Source: DASYRM01 sp036004405
GTDB lineage: Bacteria; Acidobacteriota; Vicinamibacteria; Vicinamibacterales; UBA2999
Reading direction: 5' to 3'
Length of the DNA stretch: 43,551 nt
Assembly: GCA_036004405.1 (NCBI GenBank)
Contig: DASYRM010000142.1
Location: forward strand, 1 to 43,551
A program made the position numbers and the translations under genes. Below are positions 16,282 to 25,331 of the stretch, one piece after another (the first letter of the stretch is position 1; each line of letters begins with the position of its first letter). The notes beneath the pieces were generated by a model. It did no database searches. It saw only the letters and a list, made by a program, of their open reading frames with translations, and was not told the origin of the DNA.

Positions 16282-16839
16282 TTAGTTTCCCGGGATCATC
16301 AGGTGGGCGCCCGTGGTGCCTGAGTCCATGAGCCAAATTCCGCTCGTCGACGGCTTGTCCGGAATCTTCAGCGAGGCCGCGGTGGCGTTGGGGACGGCGA
16401 TCGTCACATGGGCGCGAGCACTCGCCTGGTCCTTGCCCTGCAGGCCATAGTGGCCCGCCCCGTATTCAGGCAGCACGCGCTTGCCGGCCGTTTCGGCTTC
16501 CTTGATGGCCTTCTCGGCCGCCTCGCGGGTCATGTACTGGTAATAGAAAGCGCGGTTCTGGTCCACGCGCTCCATGCTCTTGCTGCTGGTGCAGTGGACG
16601 CTGAACGGCAGCTGGCCGGGCCACACCGACTGGTCCCAGCACACGAGGTCGTTCGTCCCCTGCTTGATCACCACGCGTTTGCCGTCAGCCCCCCACTTCA
16701 CCACGCTGGCGTTCTGGCGGACCATGCCGGCGGGCGCGCCGAGCAGCGCGCGGTCAATCATTTCCTGATCGGTCTGGGCATAGGCCGACGAGGCCACGGC
16801 CATACACGCTGCCACTGCGACGAGCGTCAACTGCTTCAT
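16282..16839 (-). CDS. Small exported protein, function unknown
   Basis: A 185-residue protein with a signal peptide (MKQLTLVAVAACMAVASSAYAQ). The mature part begins TDQEMIDRALLGAPAGMVRQ and contains VVIKQGTNDLVCWDQ, a second Cys in VHCTSS, and a C-terminal GIWLMDSGTTGAHLMIPG. Two cysteines could form a disulfide. The ATG at 16839 has a strong GGAGGGG ribosome site seven bases upstream; the in-frame ATG at 16875 would add twelve residues before the signal peptide. It is divergent from the DinB-like gene. No known family was recognised with confidence. Confidence 0.78.
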   Translation of the reverse strand: MKQLTLVAVAACMAVASSAYAQTDQEMIDRALLGAPAGMVRQNASVVKWGADGKRVVIKQGTNDLVCWDQSVWPGQLPFSVHCTSSKSMERVDQNRAFYYQYMTREAAEKAIKEAETAGKRVLPEYGAGHYGLQGKDQASARAHVTIAVPNATAASLKIPDKPSTSGIWLMDSGTTGAHLMIPGN

Positions 16840-16905
16840 TGCGGACCCCTCCGTCTCGCGAACCACTATCGGCAAGGCGCCGGGGAGCGGCGCCGCCGAG
16901 TGGGA

Positions 16906-16911
16906 ATTATA
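16906..16911 (-). promoter_or_regulatory. Possible -10 box for the small exported protein gene
   Basis: The minus strand reads CATATAATTCC, a perfect TATAAT 66 bases before the ATG at 16839, inside the 121-base divergent gap. No clear -35 lies 17 bases upstream. Confidence 0.42.
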
Positions 16912-16960
16912 TGAGAGACGGCGGGCGCTACACTACGAGCGATTCCTGAAGGAGAGTGCC

Positions 16961-17527
16961 ATGTCCCGAGCCTTGATACTGGCGGCGTTGATCGCGCTGG
17001 CGAGCCTGCCGGCCGCCGCCCAAACCTCCGACGGCGGCGCCGACGAAGTGCTCTCGCCGTCGATGGCCGCGTCGCTCAAAGCGATGCACCAGGTGATTCG
17101 CCGCAATCTGGCCGAGGCCGCGGCGGCCATGCCGGCGGACGAATACTCGTTCAAGCCGACACCACAGGTGCGCAGCTTTGCCGAGCTCGTTGGCCACGTG
17201 ATCAACGGCAACTCCTACTTCTGCTCGCAGGCGCGGGGCGAGAAGCCGACCTTCGGCGGGGACTACTCCCAGACCACCGACAAGGCCGCCCTCGTCAAGG
17301 CGTTGAACGAAGCGCTCGCCTCCTGTGACGCGACCTACGGCGGCACCACGGACGCCAACGTGAACCAGACCGTCGGCGTGCAGGGGCGGGGCAGCAGCAA
17401 GCCGACGACGCGCGGGCTGGTGCTGATGTTCAACACCACCCACAACAACGAGCACTACGGGAACATGGTGGTCTACATGCGGCTCAAAAACCACGTGCCG
17501 CCATCCACAGCCCGCACTCAGAAGTAG
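16961..17527 (+). CDS. Exported DinB-like metal-binding protein
   Basis: A 188-residue protein with a signal peptide (MSRALILAALIALASLPAAAQ) and a DinB-type four-helix fold: MAASLKAMHQVIRRNLAEAA, the EYSFKPTPQVRSFAELVGHV segment with its conserved His, and TTHNNEHYGNMVVYMRLKN with the two further metal-binding His. GGAGAG sits seven bases before the ATG. DinB-fold proteins are usually cytoplasmic, often thiol-dependent transferases; an exported form is less common, and its partner is unknown. Its stop codon TAG lies inside the GTAGGGGC flank of the hairpin repeat that separates it from the convergent gene at 17632-18666. Confidence 0.85.
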   Translation: MSRALILAALIALASLPAAAQTSDGGADEVLSPSMAASLKAMHQVIRRNLAEAAAAMPADEYSFKPTPQVRSFAELVGHVINGNSYFCSQARGEKPTFGGDYSQTTDKAALVKALNEALASCDATYGGTTDANVNQTVGVQGRGSSKPTTRGLVLMFNTTHNNEHYGNMVVYMRLKNHVPPSTARTQK

Positions 17528-17635
17528 GGGCCGCCTCCAGGCGGGCCGTCTTCGTAGGGGCCACCTTCAGGTGGCCCGTGAACGGGCTGCCTAGAAGGCA
17601 GCTGATGAACGGGCTGCCTAAAAGGCAGCCCCTAC
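17524..17635. repeat. Intergenic hairpin repeat, site B (four hairpins, inverted ends)
   Basis: Four hairpins fill the gap between two convergent genes. At 17528-17547 GGGCCGCC/GGCGGGCC (one flaw, loop TCCA); at 17558-17577 GGGCCACC/GGTGGCCC (loop TTCA); at 17586-17602 GCTGCCT/AGGCAGC; at 17611-17631 GGGCTGCCT/AGGCAGCCC (loop AAA). The block starts with GTAGGGGC and ends with its inverse GCCCCTAC, and each end gives the TAG stop of the gene beside it (17525-17527 and 17632-17634). Stems differ between copies but each pairs with itself. It may serve as a two-way terminator. Confidence 0.88.
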
Positions 17636-18666
17636 CGCCGTAGCAGGCGTCGGTCCCCGTTGGCCCCGCGCACCATCAGGTGCGTCACGCGCCCCTGGGC
17701 GTCCTTGATGAACTCGAATCCGGTGGGCGTGGCCGTGGACAGGAACTGCGTTTCCGACTGCGGCAGTAGCGGCAGCTTCGGCTCGTTGAGCCCGCGCACG
17801 TAGAGCAGGTCGCCCTCGACGACCACGACGGCGTTGCGTCCCGGCGCCATCTCGTAGGTGCCGGCGTAGCCGGCGAGGATCGCGGGGCTGACCGTCACGC
17901 CCGCCGCCTGCGAGAAGTGGTGCTGATCCTTCTCGTTCTCGCAGACGTCCTCGAGGATGTCGGTGTCGGGGGAGAGCACGCGCTCGGTCTTGATCGTGAA
18001 GGGCTTCGTGAAGACCTTGGGATCGTCGATGGTCATCTCGAAGTCCATATGGCCGAAGTCGCGGCGGCGCATACGTTCGGTCAGCTGCAACGATTCGGTC
18101 TGCGGGTGTCCCGCGCTGTCGAGCCACCCGCGGTCGTTGAAGCCGGCCGTCGTGATCACGAGCCAGTCGCCCTCCCACCGGCCCACCGAGTAGCCGAGCC
18201 ATGCCGGATTCGGATCGGCCGGCAGCGGCCGTCCATCCGTGTAGATCGTGCGGTGCGGGCTGTTCGGCGATTCGTACAGCATGAGCAGCTTCGACGGCGT
18301 CTGCACGAACTGGGTGAGGTTGAAGAAGTTGTGGTACATCGCGCTCACCGGCAGGCAGCGGGCGAGCGGGCTGTCCTTACGGGAGTCGCGCAGGCGCTGC
18401 AGGAAGAGCGCCTCGGCCCACGGCTTGACGTCGCCGGGCTGGAGATCCTGCGCGATGTTGAAGCGGTACATCGGGCCGGCGCCGCTCCAGACGCCCGAGA
18501 GATCCGGATGACCGTCGGCGGCGCGCGGCGCCGGGGCAGACAGGTTGACGGTGCCGTCGGGGCGCCGCGGCATGTTCGGCGCGTGGTAGTCGAGCCACTG
18601 CGCCGCCGCCGGCGTCGCGGCCAGGAACCCCAAGACCGCCATCAGGGCGAGCGGTGGATGACGCAT
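17632..18666 (-). CDS. Secreted acidobacterial WEGD-family protein
   Basis: A 344-residue protein with a signal peptide (cleavage after TPAAAQ, residue 23) that belongs to a large Acidobacteria paralogue family. Its signature is GYSVGRWEGDWLVITTAGFN, then DRGWLDSAGHPQTE, LQLTERMRRRDFGHMD and MTIDDPKVFTKPF. After LSGVWSGAGPMYRFN the protein continues to a C-terminal domain (about residues 265-344; GTYEMAPGRNAVVVVEGDLLY) that resembles the small beta domains found after esterases. GGGGAGG lies six bases before the ATG and a perfect TATAAT further upstream. The genes at 931-1863 and 1823-2611 are distant relatives. No catalytic residues were recognised and the function is unknown; the position next to a TonB receptor hints at a role in nutrient handling. 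Confidence 0.83.
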   Translation of the reverse strand: MRHPPLALMAVLGFLAATPAAAQWLDYHAPNMPRRPDGTVNLSAPAPRAADGHPDLSGVWSGAGPMYRFNIAQDLQPGDVKPWAEALFLQRLRDSRKDSPLARCLPVSAMYHNFFNLTQFVQTPSKLLMLYESPNSPHRTIYTDGRPLPADPNPAWLGYSVGRWEGDWLVITTAGFNDRGWLDSAGHPQTESLQLTERMRRRDFGHMDFEMTIDDPKVFTKPFTIKTERVLSPDTDILEDVCENEKDQHHFSQAAGVTVSPAILAGYAGTYEMAPGRNAVVVVEGDLLYVRGLNEPKLPLLPQSETQFLSTATPTGFEFIKDAQGRVTHLMVRGANGDRRLLRR

Positions 18667-18688
18667 CGATTCCTCCCCAGCGAAGGGG

Positions 18689-18694
18689 ATTATA
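18689..18694 (-). promoter_or_regulatory. Possible -10 box for the WEGD-family gene
   Basis: The minus strand reads CCTATAATCC, a perfect TATAAT 22 bases before the ATG at 18666, leaving room for a short leader with the GGGGAGG ribosome site. The -35 position (about 18712-18717) falls inside the first hairpin of repeat site C and does not match the consensus. Confidence 0.5.
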
Positions 18695-18710
18695 GGTGCG
18701 TACGAACGAA

Positions 18711-18790
18711 GGGCCGGGTCTGGCGACCCGGCCCCTCGACGGGCCGCCTGAAGGCGGCCCCTACGACAACGGACCGCCTGAAGGCGGCCC
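18711..18790. repeat. Intergenic hairpin repeat, site C (three hairpins)
   Basis: Three hairpins in a row: 18711-18734 GGGCCGGGTC/GACCCGGCCC with loop TGGC; 18741-18760 GGGCCGCC/GGCGGCCC with loop TGAA, followed by CTACGA; 18771-18790 GGACCGCC/GGCGGCCC with loop TGAA and one mismatch. They lie between the TonB receptor's 3' end (18801) and the promoter of the next gene. The middle copy is identical to the second hairpin of site A. Confidence 0.87.
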
Positions 18791-18800
18791 CCACGACGGA

Positions 18801-21800
18801 CTAGAACGTGAACTTGACGCTGAACTGGCCCTGCAGTCCAGGCTGGAACAGGTCGTCCATCCCGTAGCGCGGGTCATACGAGTTGCGCCCCTCGGTCGTC
18901 TGGAGGATCAGGGCGTTGTAGTCATAGCCCGCCGCCAGGTTCACGTTCGAGAAGTCGATGGCGTTGGCGGCCTTGGCATTGCCGCCGGCCGGAGCGCCCT
19001 TGTTCAAGTAGTTGAAGATGTGCGTGGCCGTCTTCTGGTTGAACAGGTTCTGGATGTTCAGCTCGAAGCGGACGCGCTTCCGATCGGCGAGGGTGAACTC
19101 GTGCGACACCAGCAGGTCGGTGCGCGTGAGCACCGGCGTTCGTCCCATGTCGCCGCGCCCTTCGACCATCGGCGCGTAGGCGTCGAGCCCCACCACCTGC
19201 GTGGTGATCGGCGTGCCGCTCCCGCCGTAGAAGAAGGCGCCGAGCTGCGTGCCGAAGTTGAACTGGTAGGCGCCATAGAGCTTTGCGACGTGCGGACGAT
19301 CCGTGGCCAGGCGGCCGCGCGGATCGAGATTGCCGTGCGAATCCCACATCAGCTCGTCGATGTCCCACCCGGTGTGCGAGTTGCTGCCCGGGCGCGCAAT
19401 CGTGCCGTTCTGCTGCTGCGCGTTCTTCGACGAGATCCCGACGGTCGGGGTCTGGATCTCGTCGGAGTTGGCGGTGCCCGAGTAGTTGCCGTAGAGACGG
19501 CTCCAGGTGTAGTTCGCGTTCGCGAACCAGTTCTTCGAGAACCGGCGCTCCCAGGTCAACTCGAGGGCGTCGTACTGCCGCTTCGGCTTCGGCGTGGCAA
19601 ACGGCGCCGTAAAGAGCGGATACGACGGCGGCGTGACGGTGTTAGCACCCTCGCCGGGGTTGCCGATCACGTAGATGCTGTCGCCGTTGACGAGCGCGCC
19701 CAGGTCCTCGATGGTCCGGCCCAGGTTGTTGTGCACGTAGTGGAGCCCGACCGCGGTGCGGGCGCCGACCTGGAAGTCCACGCCGCCGTTGAAGCTGTCC
19801 TGAAACATCGGCTTGATGTCCGGGTCCGTCGCTTCGATCGAGTTACCGCGGAAGTCGCGGAAGCCGTTCGGTCCGCCCCACAGATCGCGGCCCGGCAGGT
19901 TGTTGACGTTGATGCTGGCGAGGTCGAGCGTGTCGAGCGACCGGTAGTAGATGTGCCACAGGTCGCCGCCGTACGAGCCGCGCGCGATCTCGTACCTCGT
20001 CCAGTCGTAGTAGCGGCCCCAGCTGGCGAACGCCTTCATCTTGCCGTCGCCCCTCACGTCGAAGCTGGCGCCCAGGCGCGGCGCGATCTTGTCCTTGAAG
20101 CCGAACTGGATCGCGTATTTCCGGAGCTCAGGGATGAACGTCGGGATGTCCTCGTTCTCGGTCCGGACGCCGAGGTTCAGCGTCAGGCGCGAGCCCATCG
20201 TCCAGGTGTCCTGGATGAACAGGTTCTGCATGTTGGCGTTGATGTTCCCGCGGGTGGCGATATCGTGCACCGCGTAGTAGCCGTAGGTGCCGGTGCCGGT
20301 CTGGCCCGTGGCGGAGCTGCGGAACGCCTGGCCCCAATACAGGTAGACGTAGCCGCCGGGATACGAGACGTCCACGTCGTTGGCCGAGTGGCGCAGGCCC
20401 CAGCCGCCCTTCACCAGGTGCGAGCCCGCGGCGTTGAAGGCGTGGTTGTAATCGAGCTGTACGAACCCCTGCTTCGTGGTGTCGAAGTTGGTGATCTGGA
20501 TGCGCGGCGTGTTGAACGTGCCGGTTGCGCCCTGCAGGTTGGCCGGCACCCCTGGCACCGTGAAGTTCGGCGTCTGGTAGGTGTAGCTCGTGACGTTCGG
20601 GACGCCGGTGTCCTTGTAGGCGTCGTAGAAGTAGCCGCCGCGCGCGCTCAGATAGCTGTTGCCGCGCAGCCAGACATCGACGTTCGAGCTGAAGTTGTTC
20701 TGATCGGCGTCGAAGCCGCGGGTCGTCTCCGCCAGGTTGGCGGCTTTCGACGTGGTCAGCCAGTTGGGCCCGAGCGAGTCGTAGGCGGGGAGCCGCCCTT
20801 CGGACCGCGTGGGCGTCATGAGCAGGCTGGCGTTGGCGTGCACCTTGTTGGCCGAGTAGGTGACCTTGCCGAAGCCCTGCCACGCCGTCTGCTTCTGGTT
20901 GATCTCACCCGGTTCGGTGCCGGCCGAGAACTCGTACTCGTTGGTACGGCGCACGACGCGGGGCGAGATCGAGCCGAAGAAGAACAGCTTGTTCTTGACG
21001 ATCGGACCGCCCAGCGACCCGCCGAACTCGCTCTGGTGGTTCGGCTGCTTGGTGTCCTGGTAGTAGCCGACCGTCGTGAGGTCGTTCGGGTTGAGCACGA
21101 GGCGCTTGAACGGGGCGGAGCTGAGGCCGCTGCCGATGTAGTAGTAGTGCGTCTCGCCGCTGAAGGCGTTGCCGCCCGACTTCGTCACCGCGCTCACGAC
21201 ACCGCCGAGGGCGCCGCCGAATTCGGCGTCGATGCCGCCGGTCTTCACCTGCACTTCCTGGAGGTACTCGAACACCGTGTTCTGGCGCGAGTTGCCGTAG
21301 ATCAGGCTGTTGATCGCCACGCCGTCCACCGTGAACGAGTTCTCGGCGGCGCTGGCGCCGTTCACCTGCAGGCCGCCTTCGATTTCACCGGTGTTGACCC
21401 CCGGCGCCGTGAGGGCGAGCCCCTGGAAGCTGCGCGCCTTGGGGAGCCGGTCGAACTCCTCGGCCGTGATGTTATGGGCGAGGGTGACCTTGGTGAGGTC
21501 GAGCTGCTTGGCGGCGTCGGCCGTGACGTTCACCGTTTCGGTGATCACGCCGGGCTTGAGCTCCGCGTCCACGCCGACGGTTCGTCCCAGGAGGACGATG
21601 ACGTCGTCCACCATCACTTTCTGGAAGGTATCGAGCTCGATCGTCACCGAGTAGCGGCCCGGATCGAGATCGGGCACGCGGTAGGTGCCGTCACCGCCGC
21701 TCACCACCACGCGCGTGGCGCCGGTCGCACGGTTGGTGGCTGTTACCGTCGCCCCGGGAACAGCGGCCTTCGTGGAATCCGTCACCGTGCCGGCCAGTCC

Positions 21801-21881
21801 GCCAAATCGTTCCTGCGCGCTCGCCAGCCCCGAGGTGAGGCAGATCAGCGCCGCGACAACCAGGCTGATGCGTCTTGCCAT
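18801..21881 (-). CDS. Oar-type TonB-dependent outer-membrane receptor
   Basis: A 1026-residue receptor. A signal peptide (1-22) is followed by a carboxypeptidase-regulatory-like domain (about 27-108: GGLAGTVTDSTKAAVPGATV to GRYSVTIELDTFQKVMVDDV). A plug domain (about 120-235) contains NSFTVDGVAINSLIYGNSRQ, VQVKTGGIDAEFGGALGGVV and SAVTKSGGNAFSG. A large barrel ends in FSVKFTF, whose final Phe is the usual assembly signal. The family takes up oligosaccharides or peptides, or acts in adhesion; Acidobacteria carry many copies. A GGAGGAG ribosome site lies upstream of the ATG. It is a single gene, with repeat site C after it and a 261-base gap before it (21882-22142) in which I see no gene. Substrate is unknown; no SusD partner is present. 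Confidence 0.92.
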   Translation of the reverse strand: MARRISLVVAALICLTSGLASAQERFGGLAGTVTDSTKAAVPGATVTATNRATGATRVVVSGGDGTYRVPDLDPGRYSVTIELDTFQKVMVDDVIVLLGRTVGVDAELKPGVITETVNVTADAAKQLDLTKVTLAHNITAEEFDRLPKARSFQGLALTAPGVNTGEIEGGLQVNGASAAENSFTVDGVAINSLIYGNSRQNTVFEYLQEVQVKTGGIDAEFGGALGGVVSAVTKSGGNAFSGETHYYYIGSGLSSAPFKRLVLNPNDLTTVGYYQDTKQPNHQSEFGGSLGGPIVKNKLFFFGSISPRVVRRTNEYEFSAGTEPGEINQKQTAWQGFGKVTYSANKVHANASLLMTPTRSEGRLPAYDSLGPNWLTTSKAANLAETTRGFDADQNNFSSNVDVWLRGNSYLSARGGYFYDAYKDTGVPNVTSYTYQTPNFTVPGVPANLQGATGTFNTPRIQITNFDTTKQGFVQLDYNHAFNAAGSHLVKGGWGLRHSANDVDVSYPGGYVYLYWGQAFRSSATGQTGTGTYGYYAVHDIATRGNINANMQNLFIQDTWTMGSRLTLNLGVRTENEDIPTFIPELRKYAIQFGFKDKIAPRLGASFDVRGDGKMKAFASWGRYYDWTRYEIARGSYGGDLWHIYYRSLDTLDLASINVNNLPGRDLWGGPNGFRDFRGNSIEATDPDIKPMFQDSFNGGVDFQVGARTAVGLHYVHNNLGRTIEDLGALVNGDSIYVIGNPGEGANTVTPPSYPLFTAPFATPKPKRQYDALELTWERRFSKNWFANANYTWSRLYGNYSGTANSDEIQTPTVGISSKNAQQQNGTIARPGSNSHTGWDIDELMWDSHGNLDPRGRLATDRPHVAKLYGAYQFNFGTQLGAFFYGGSGTPITTQVVGLDAYAPMVEGRGDMGRTPVLTRTDLLVSHEFTLADRKRVRFELNIQNLFNQKTATHIFNYLNKGAPAGGNAKAANAIDFSNVNLAAGYDYNALILQTTEGRNSYDPRYGMDDLFQPGLQGQFSVKFTF

Positions 21882-22142
21882 CGTTCACACTCCTCCCGGC
21901 TCCAGCGCCGGCAACGATTCACTCCAACCAGCGCGGTGTAGAGAGAAACGTGCCGTGGGGACGAGTGACGGGTCTGCCGGGCGAAGGGACGAGCGGTATG
22001 TGCGGGGTGTTTAACGCGAGGGACGAACGAAGTCTGGGACGAAGATTTGGATGGACTTCAGAAATCTGGATTCACACCTCTACCATTTGTCACAGTTCGC
22101 ACGTGAGATGGCGGTAACGACTTCGGCGGACGAGAGCGCAGG

Positions 22143-25100
22143 TCAGCGCCACTCGCCCTGCAGGGTGAACGCCGCCCAGTAGTAGGGATGCTGGTATCGC
22201 ATGTCGGATCGCAGCGCGAGCTGCGCGGCGCGCAGCGACGCGGACGGCGTTTTGCCGTTGCCGAGCATCTCACGGTAGAGCCGGCCCATCAGTGACGCCG
22301 TCGCCCGATCGCTGACGCTCCAGAGGCTGACGATGACGCGCGCCGCGCCCGCGTACATGAACGCGCGGGTGAGCCCGATCAAGCCTTCGCCGCGAATCTC
22401 TTTGCCGAGCCCGGTCTCGCACGCGCTCAGCACCACGAGGTCGGCTGACAGATTCAGGTTGTAGAGCTCGTGCGCGCGCAGGAAACCTTCCTGCGCGGCG
22501 CCGTCGGGTCCGACGAGCGAGAGGGCGATCGCCGACAGCGACGGGCGCGCGGTGTCGAGGAAGCCGTGCGTGGCGAAGTGCAGGTATCGATAGGCGCCGA
22601 GCCCGGCGTCCACGGCGGCTGCCTTGTTCGCGTCGAATCCGATGGCGGCGAAGTTCCGCCGGCCCTGTGCGGCCGCGAGGATCGCCTTCGCCTCGTCGTC
22701 GGTGAAGCGCAGTCGTGCGATGGAGCCGAACCCCGGCATAGTCGGATCGTCGGTTTGCGTGAGCAGGCGCGTCTGCGCGTCTGGTGTTGCGGTCGCTGCG
22801 GAGGCGAGTCTGGTGGGTCGCACGCGCGCGTCGGCCGCGTCGAACACCGGGTCGGCGAAGACCGCAACGCCTTTCGTCGGGGCCGCACGGCGCGCGAGCT
22901 GCGCCCGGTGAACCGCCAGCGTGGAGGCCGAGGGGAGCGCCGTGATCTCGAAGTCCGCGACCAGGGGCTGTGCCTCCGCGCGACGCGGCGCCGGTAGCAT
23001 TTCGAAGGGCAGGTACTGCAGCGCGCCGTCGGCGACGATCAGTAGCCGCGTCTTGGTGGGGAAGTCGGTGATCGGGGCGAGCACGAGGTCACTGACGCGG
23101 CGTAGCGCACCGGGCAGCGCCGCGTCTGACGCGGCGATGCGTCGAGCCCGCTCGGCTGCAGACTCGCGCGGCACGTTCGTCGCGCGGCTCGTCACGAGCT
23201 CGTACGCCTCGCGCGCGGCGCGCTCGATCTCGCCGCGTGGCGCCAGGCGGTAGGTCTTCAGGCTCTGGCGATCGAGCGCCCAGACGTAGCTTGCGTCCGG
23301 TCCGAGCGAGTACTCGACGAGTGTCGTGTCCGCGTCGAGGACGTCGCGGCGAATCTCATCGACGCCGAGCGGCTGCGGCTGTGTCAGCGCACTGTATTCC
23401 GGGCTACTCGCGCGGATACGCGCCCGAACCTCTTCGTACTCGGCCTCGATGGTCTGCGCTTCCTTGGCGAGGACCTCCGCCTCGCCAGTTGAACGCGCAG
23501 CCTGCAGGGCGAACAGCCGATCGGCCTTGGCATCGAGCAGGCGAGCGAGCTGCCGTTCGCGCTCGACGAGGGCCGGTTCCACGCCCCGTCGGAGCTCGGC
23601 CCCGCTTTCCGCGAGCATGTCGACCAAGCTTCGGGCCTTGGTGCGCTCGGTCATCTGGAGCGCGAGCGCGTCGAAGCCCTCGCCTGGGCGCTCGCCGTGT
23701 CGCTGCATCAGGAGGTCGATCGCGAGCATGTATGCGCTCTGTTGACTGCCCAGGTACGCGGCTCGCATTTCGGGGCTCGAGGCATTGCGGCGCACGCTCT
23801 CGAGAGCCACTAGTGCCTCTCGGACGCTGGCGAGGGCGTCGTCGACGCGGCCGAGCCGCCGCTGTGCTCGTGCAATGATTGGCAGCGCGAACGCGATACC
23901 CCGCCGATCGCTGACTGAGCGAAAGATCGCAACGGCGTCTCGACCCTGTTCGAGGGCTTGAGCGGTATCTCCCTGGAGAAGGAAGGCTTCGGCGAGGGAC
24001 ATCAGCGCGCCGGCCTCTTCTCGTCTGTCCCCGCTCTGTCGTTCAAGTTCGGCGGCGCGGCCAAGCGACTGTGCCGCTGCATCAGCGCGCCCCAGGGCGA
24101 GCTGTGTCCGACCGAGGATTGCGTGCGTGATCCCTTCGGCGCGCCCGTCTCCGACAACCCGCCTCAGAGGGAGGGCTTGCTCATAGTAGACGAGCGCCGC
24201 GGCGCTGTCTCCGCCGAGCGTTGCGGTGAGTCCCAGTAACGTCAACGTATCGGCCTCGCCAGCGCTGTCTTTGATCGTGCGTCGGATTGCAAGAGACTGC
24301 TGAAGGTATTCGGCGGCGCGGGTGATGTCCCCGGCAGCGCTATAGGAGGCGCCGATGTTGTAGAGCGCCAGGGCTTCGCGACGCCGGTCCCCGACCGCTC
24401 GAAACAGTGGCAGCGCAAGCCGAAACTGCTCCAGCGCGCGTTGCCAGTCCGCCGAATTGGTTACGTAAAGTTTGCCGATATTGTTGCGCGCGATGGCTTC
24501 TCGAAGACGGTCCTGAATCGCGACGAATCCTCCGAGCGCCTCGCGGTAGGCGGCCAAAGCCGCTTCGGGGTCGCCGATCAAGTCAAACGCCCCTCCCAGT
24601 GCGTTCACGACCGAGGCGTACATCGGGTCGTCCTTGGTGAAGAGTGACTGTGCACGCCTCAAGTAAGGGAGCGCCCCCCGTGCATCGCTTTCGCGAAGTT
24701 TCAGAAGTCCGAGGCTGTACGAACAGAGGCCGCGTTCGTACTCGAGGCCAAGAATCGCGAAAAGGGTTTCGGCAGTTTCGAAGCGATTCCGAGCCTCCTC
24801 GCGCGAGACGGCCGTGTTCAGGCGAAGCTGAGGTCCCGCTTCCGCAAACAGCCGTTCGGCTTGCGCGTGCTTGAAGTCTTTATCGACAGCGGGATGCCGC
24901 GCGATAACACGCAATTGGTAGCTTCGCGACGTCTGGTCAGACGATGGCGCCCCGCTTTCAACTATCACTTGATACACGCCGGCGACTGCGGCTACCCAGG
25001 CGATGCGCTCTGGGCCGTCAGTGCTATTGGGGCTGTCCGCTGTGAGAAGCATCGTGCCGTCTGGCGACTCAAGACGAACGACGACGTCGGCGCCGCGTTG

Positions 25101-25316
25101 GTCGATCACTACGTACACGAAATCGCTGGCAGCCAGTTCGATCGCAAAGGTCTGGCGTTCGCCGCCGCGTAATGTGCGCGCCACTGCTGTGCCGGCCGTG
25201 AGACTCGGCCCGGATTGCTGAGCAAGCGCTGCAGGTGTCCCGGCAGAGTACGGCATGTGGGGGCTCACTACAGCGAACCCTAACGCCGCCACCGCGACTA
25301 CCTGCAGTGCCCGCAT
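22143..25316 (-). CDS. Exported PPC-TPR-CHAT caspase-like peptidase
   Basis: A 1057-residue protein with a signal-like N-terminus (residues 1-33), a PPC-like beta domain (about 50-140; RGGERQTFAIELAASDFVYV to VYQVIVESG), a long TPR array (about 155-560) and a C-terminal CHAT domain (about 720-1057). The caspase-type dyad is intact: His917 in YLHFATHGFLD and Cys966 in VVLSACETGLG, followed by GLTRAFMYAGAARVIVSLWS. It should be an active cysteine peptidase outside the cytoplasm, with TPRs binding partner or substrate. The ATG at 25316 lies nine bases after GGGGAGG; a GTG two codons earlier is too close to it. It is the last gene of the operon with the small unknown protein, the DUF4384-like protein and the receptor kinase. 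Confidence 0.92.
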   Translation of the reverse strand: MRALQVVAVAALGFAVVSPHMPYSAGTPAALAQQSGPSLTAGTAVARTLRGGERQTFAIELAASDFVYVVIDQRGADVVVRLESPDGTMLLTADSPNSTDGPERIAWVAAVAGVYQVIVESGAPSSDQTSRSYQLRVIARHPAVDKDFKHAQAERLFAEAGPQLRLNTAVSREEARNRFETAETLFAILGLEYERGLCSYSLGLLKLRESDARGALPYLRRAQSLFTKDDPMYASVVNALGGAFDLIGDPEAALAAYREALGGFVAIQDRLREAIARNNIGKLYVTNSADWQRALEQFRLALPLFRAVGDRRREALALYNIGASYSAAGDITRAAEYLQQSLAIRRTIKDSAGEADTLTLLGLTATLGGDSAAALVYYEQALPLRRVVGDGRAEGITHAILGRTQLALGRADAAAQSLGRAAELERQSGDRREEAGALMSLAEAFLLQGDTAQALEQGRDAVAIFRSVSDRRGIAFALPIIARAQRRLGRVDDALASVREALVALESVRRNASSPEMRAAYLGSQQSAYMLAIDLLMQRHGERPGEGFDALALQMTERTKARSLVDMLAESGAELRRGVEPALVERERQLARLLDAKADRLFALQAARSTGEAEVLAKEAQTIEAEYEEVRARIRASSPEYSALTQPQPLGVDEIRRDVLDADTTLVEYSLGPDASYVWALDRQSLKTYRLAPRGEIERAAREAYELVTSRATNVPRESAAERARRIAASDAALPGALRRVSDLVLAPITDFPTKTRLLIVADGALQYLPFEMLPAPRRAEAQPLVADFEITALPSASTLAVHRAQLARRAAPTKGVAVFADPVFDAADARVRPTRLASAATATPDAQTRLLTQTDDPTMPGFGSIARLRFTDDEAKAILAAAQGRRNFAAIGFDANKAAAVDAGLGAYRYLHFATHGFLDTARPSLSAIALSLVGPDGAAQEGFLRAHELYNLNLSADLVVLSACETGLGKEIRGEGLIGLTRAFMYAGAARVIVSLWSVSDRATASLMGRLYREMLGNGKTPSASLRAAQLALRSDMRYQHPYYWAAFTLQGEWR

Positions 25317-25331
25317 TCTCACGCGCCTCCC

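Noticed and set aside
18738..18804. Small proteins with GRLKAAPT or PPEGGPY sequence
   Set aside because: These peptides are translations of the intergenic hairpin repeats, not genes.
18696..21941. 1081-codon plus-strand open frame opposite the TonB receptor
   Set aside because: Low-complexity product (V, A, R, D, G); the minus-strand receptor has a signal peptide, plug and terminal Phe. It also starts in the hairpin repeats.
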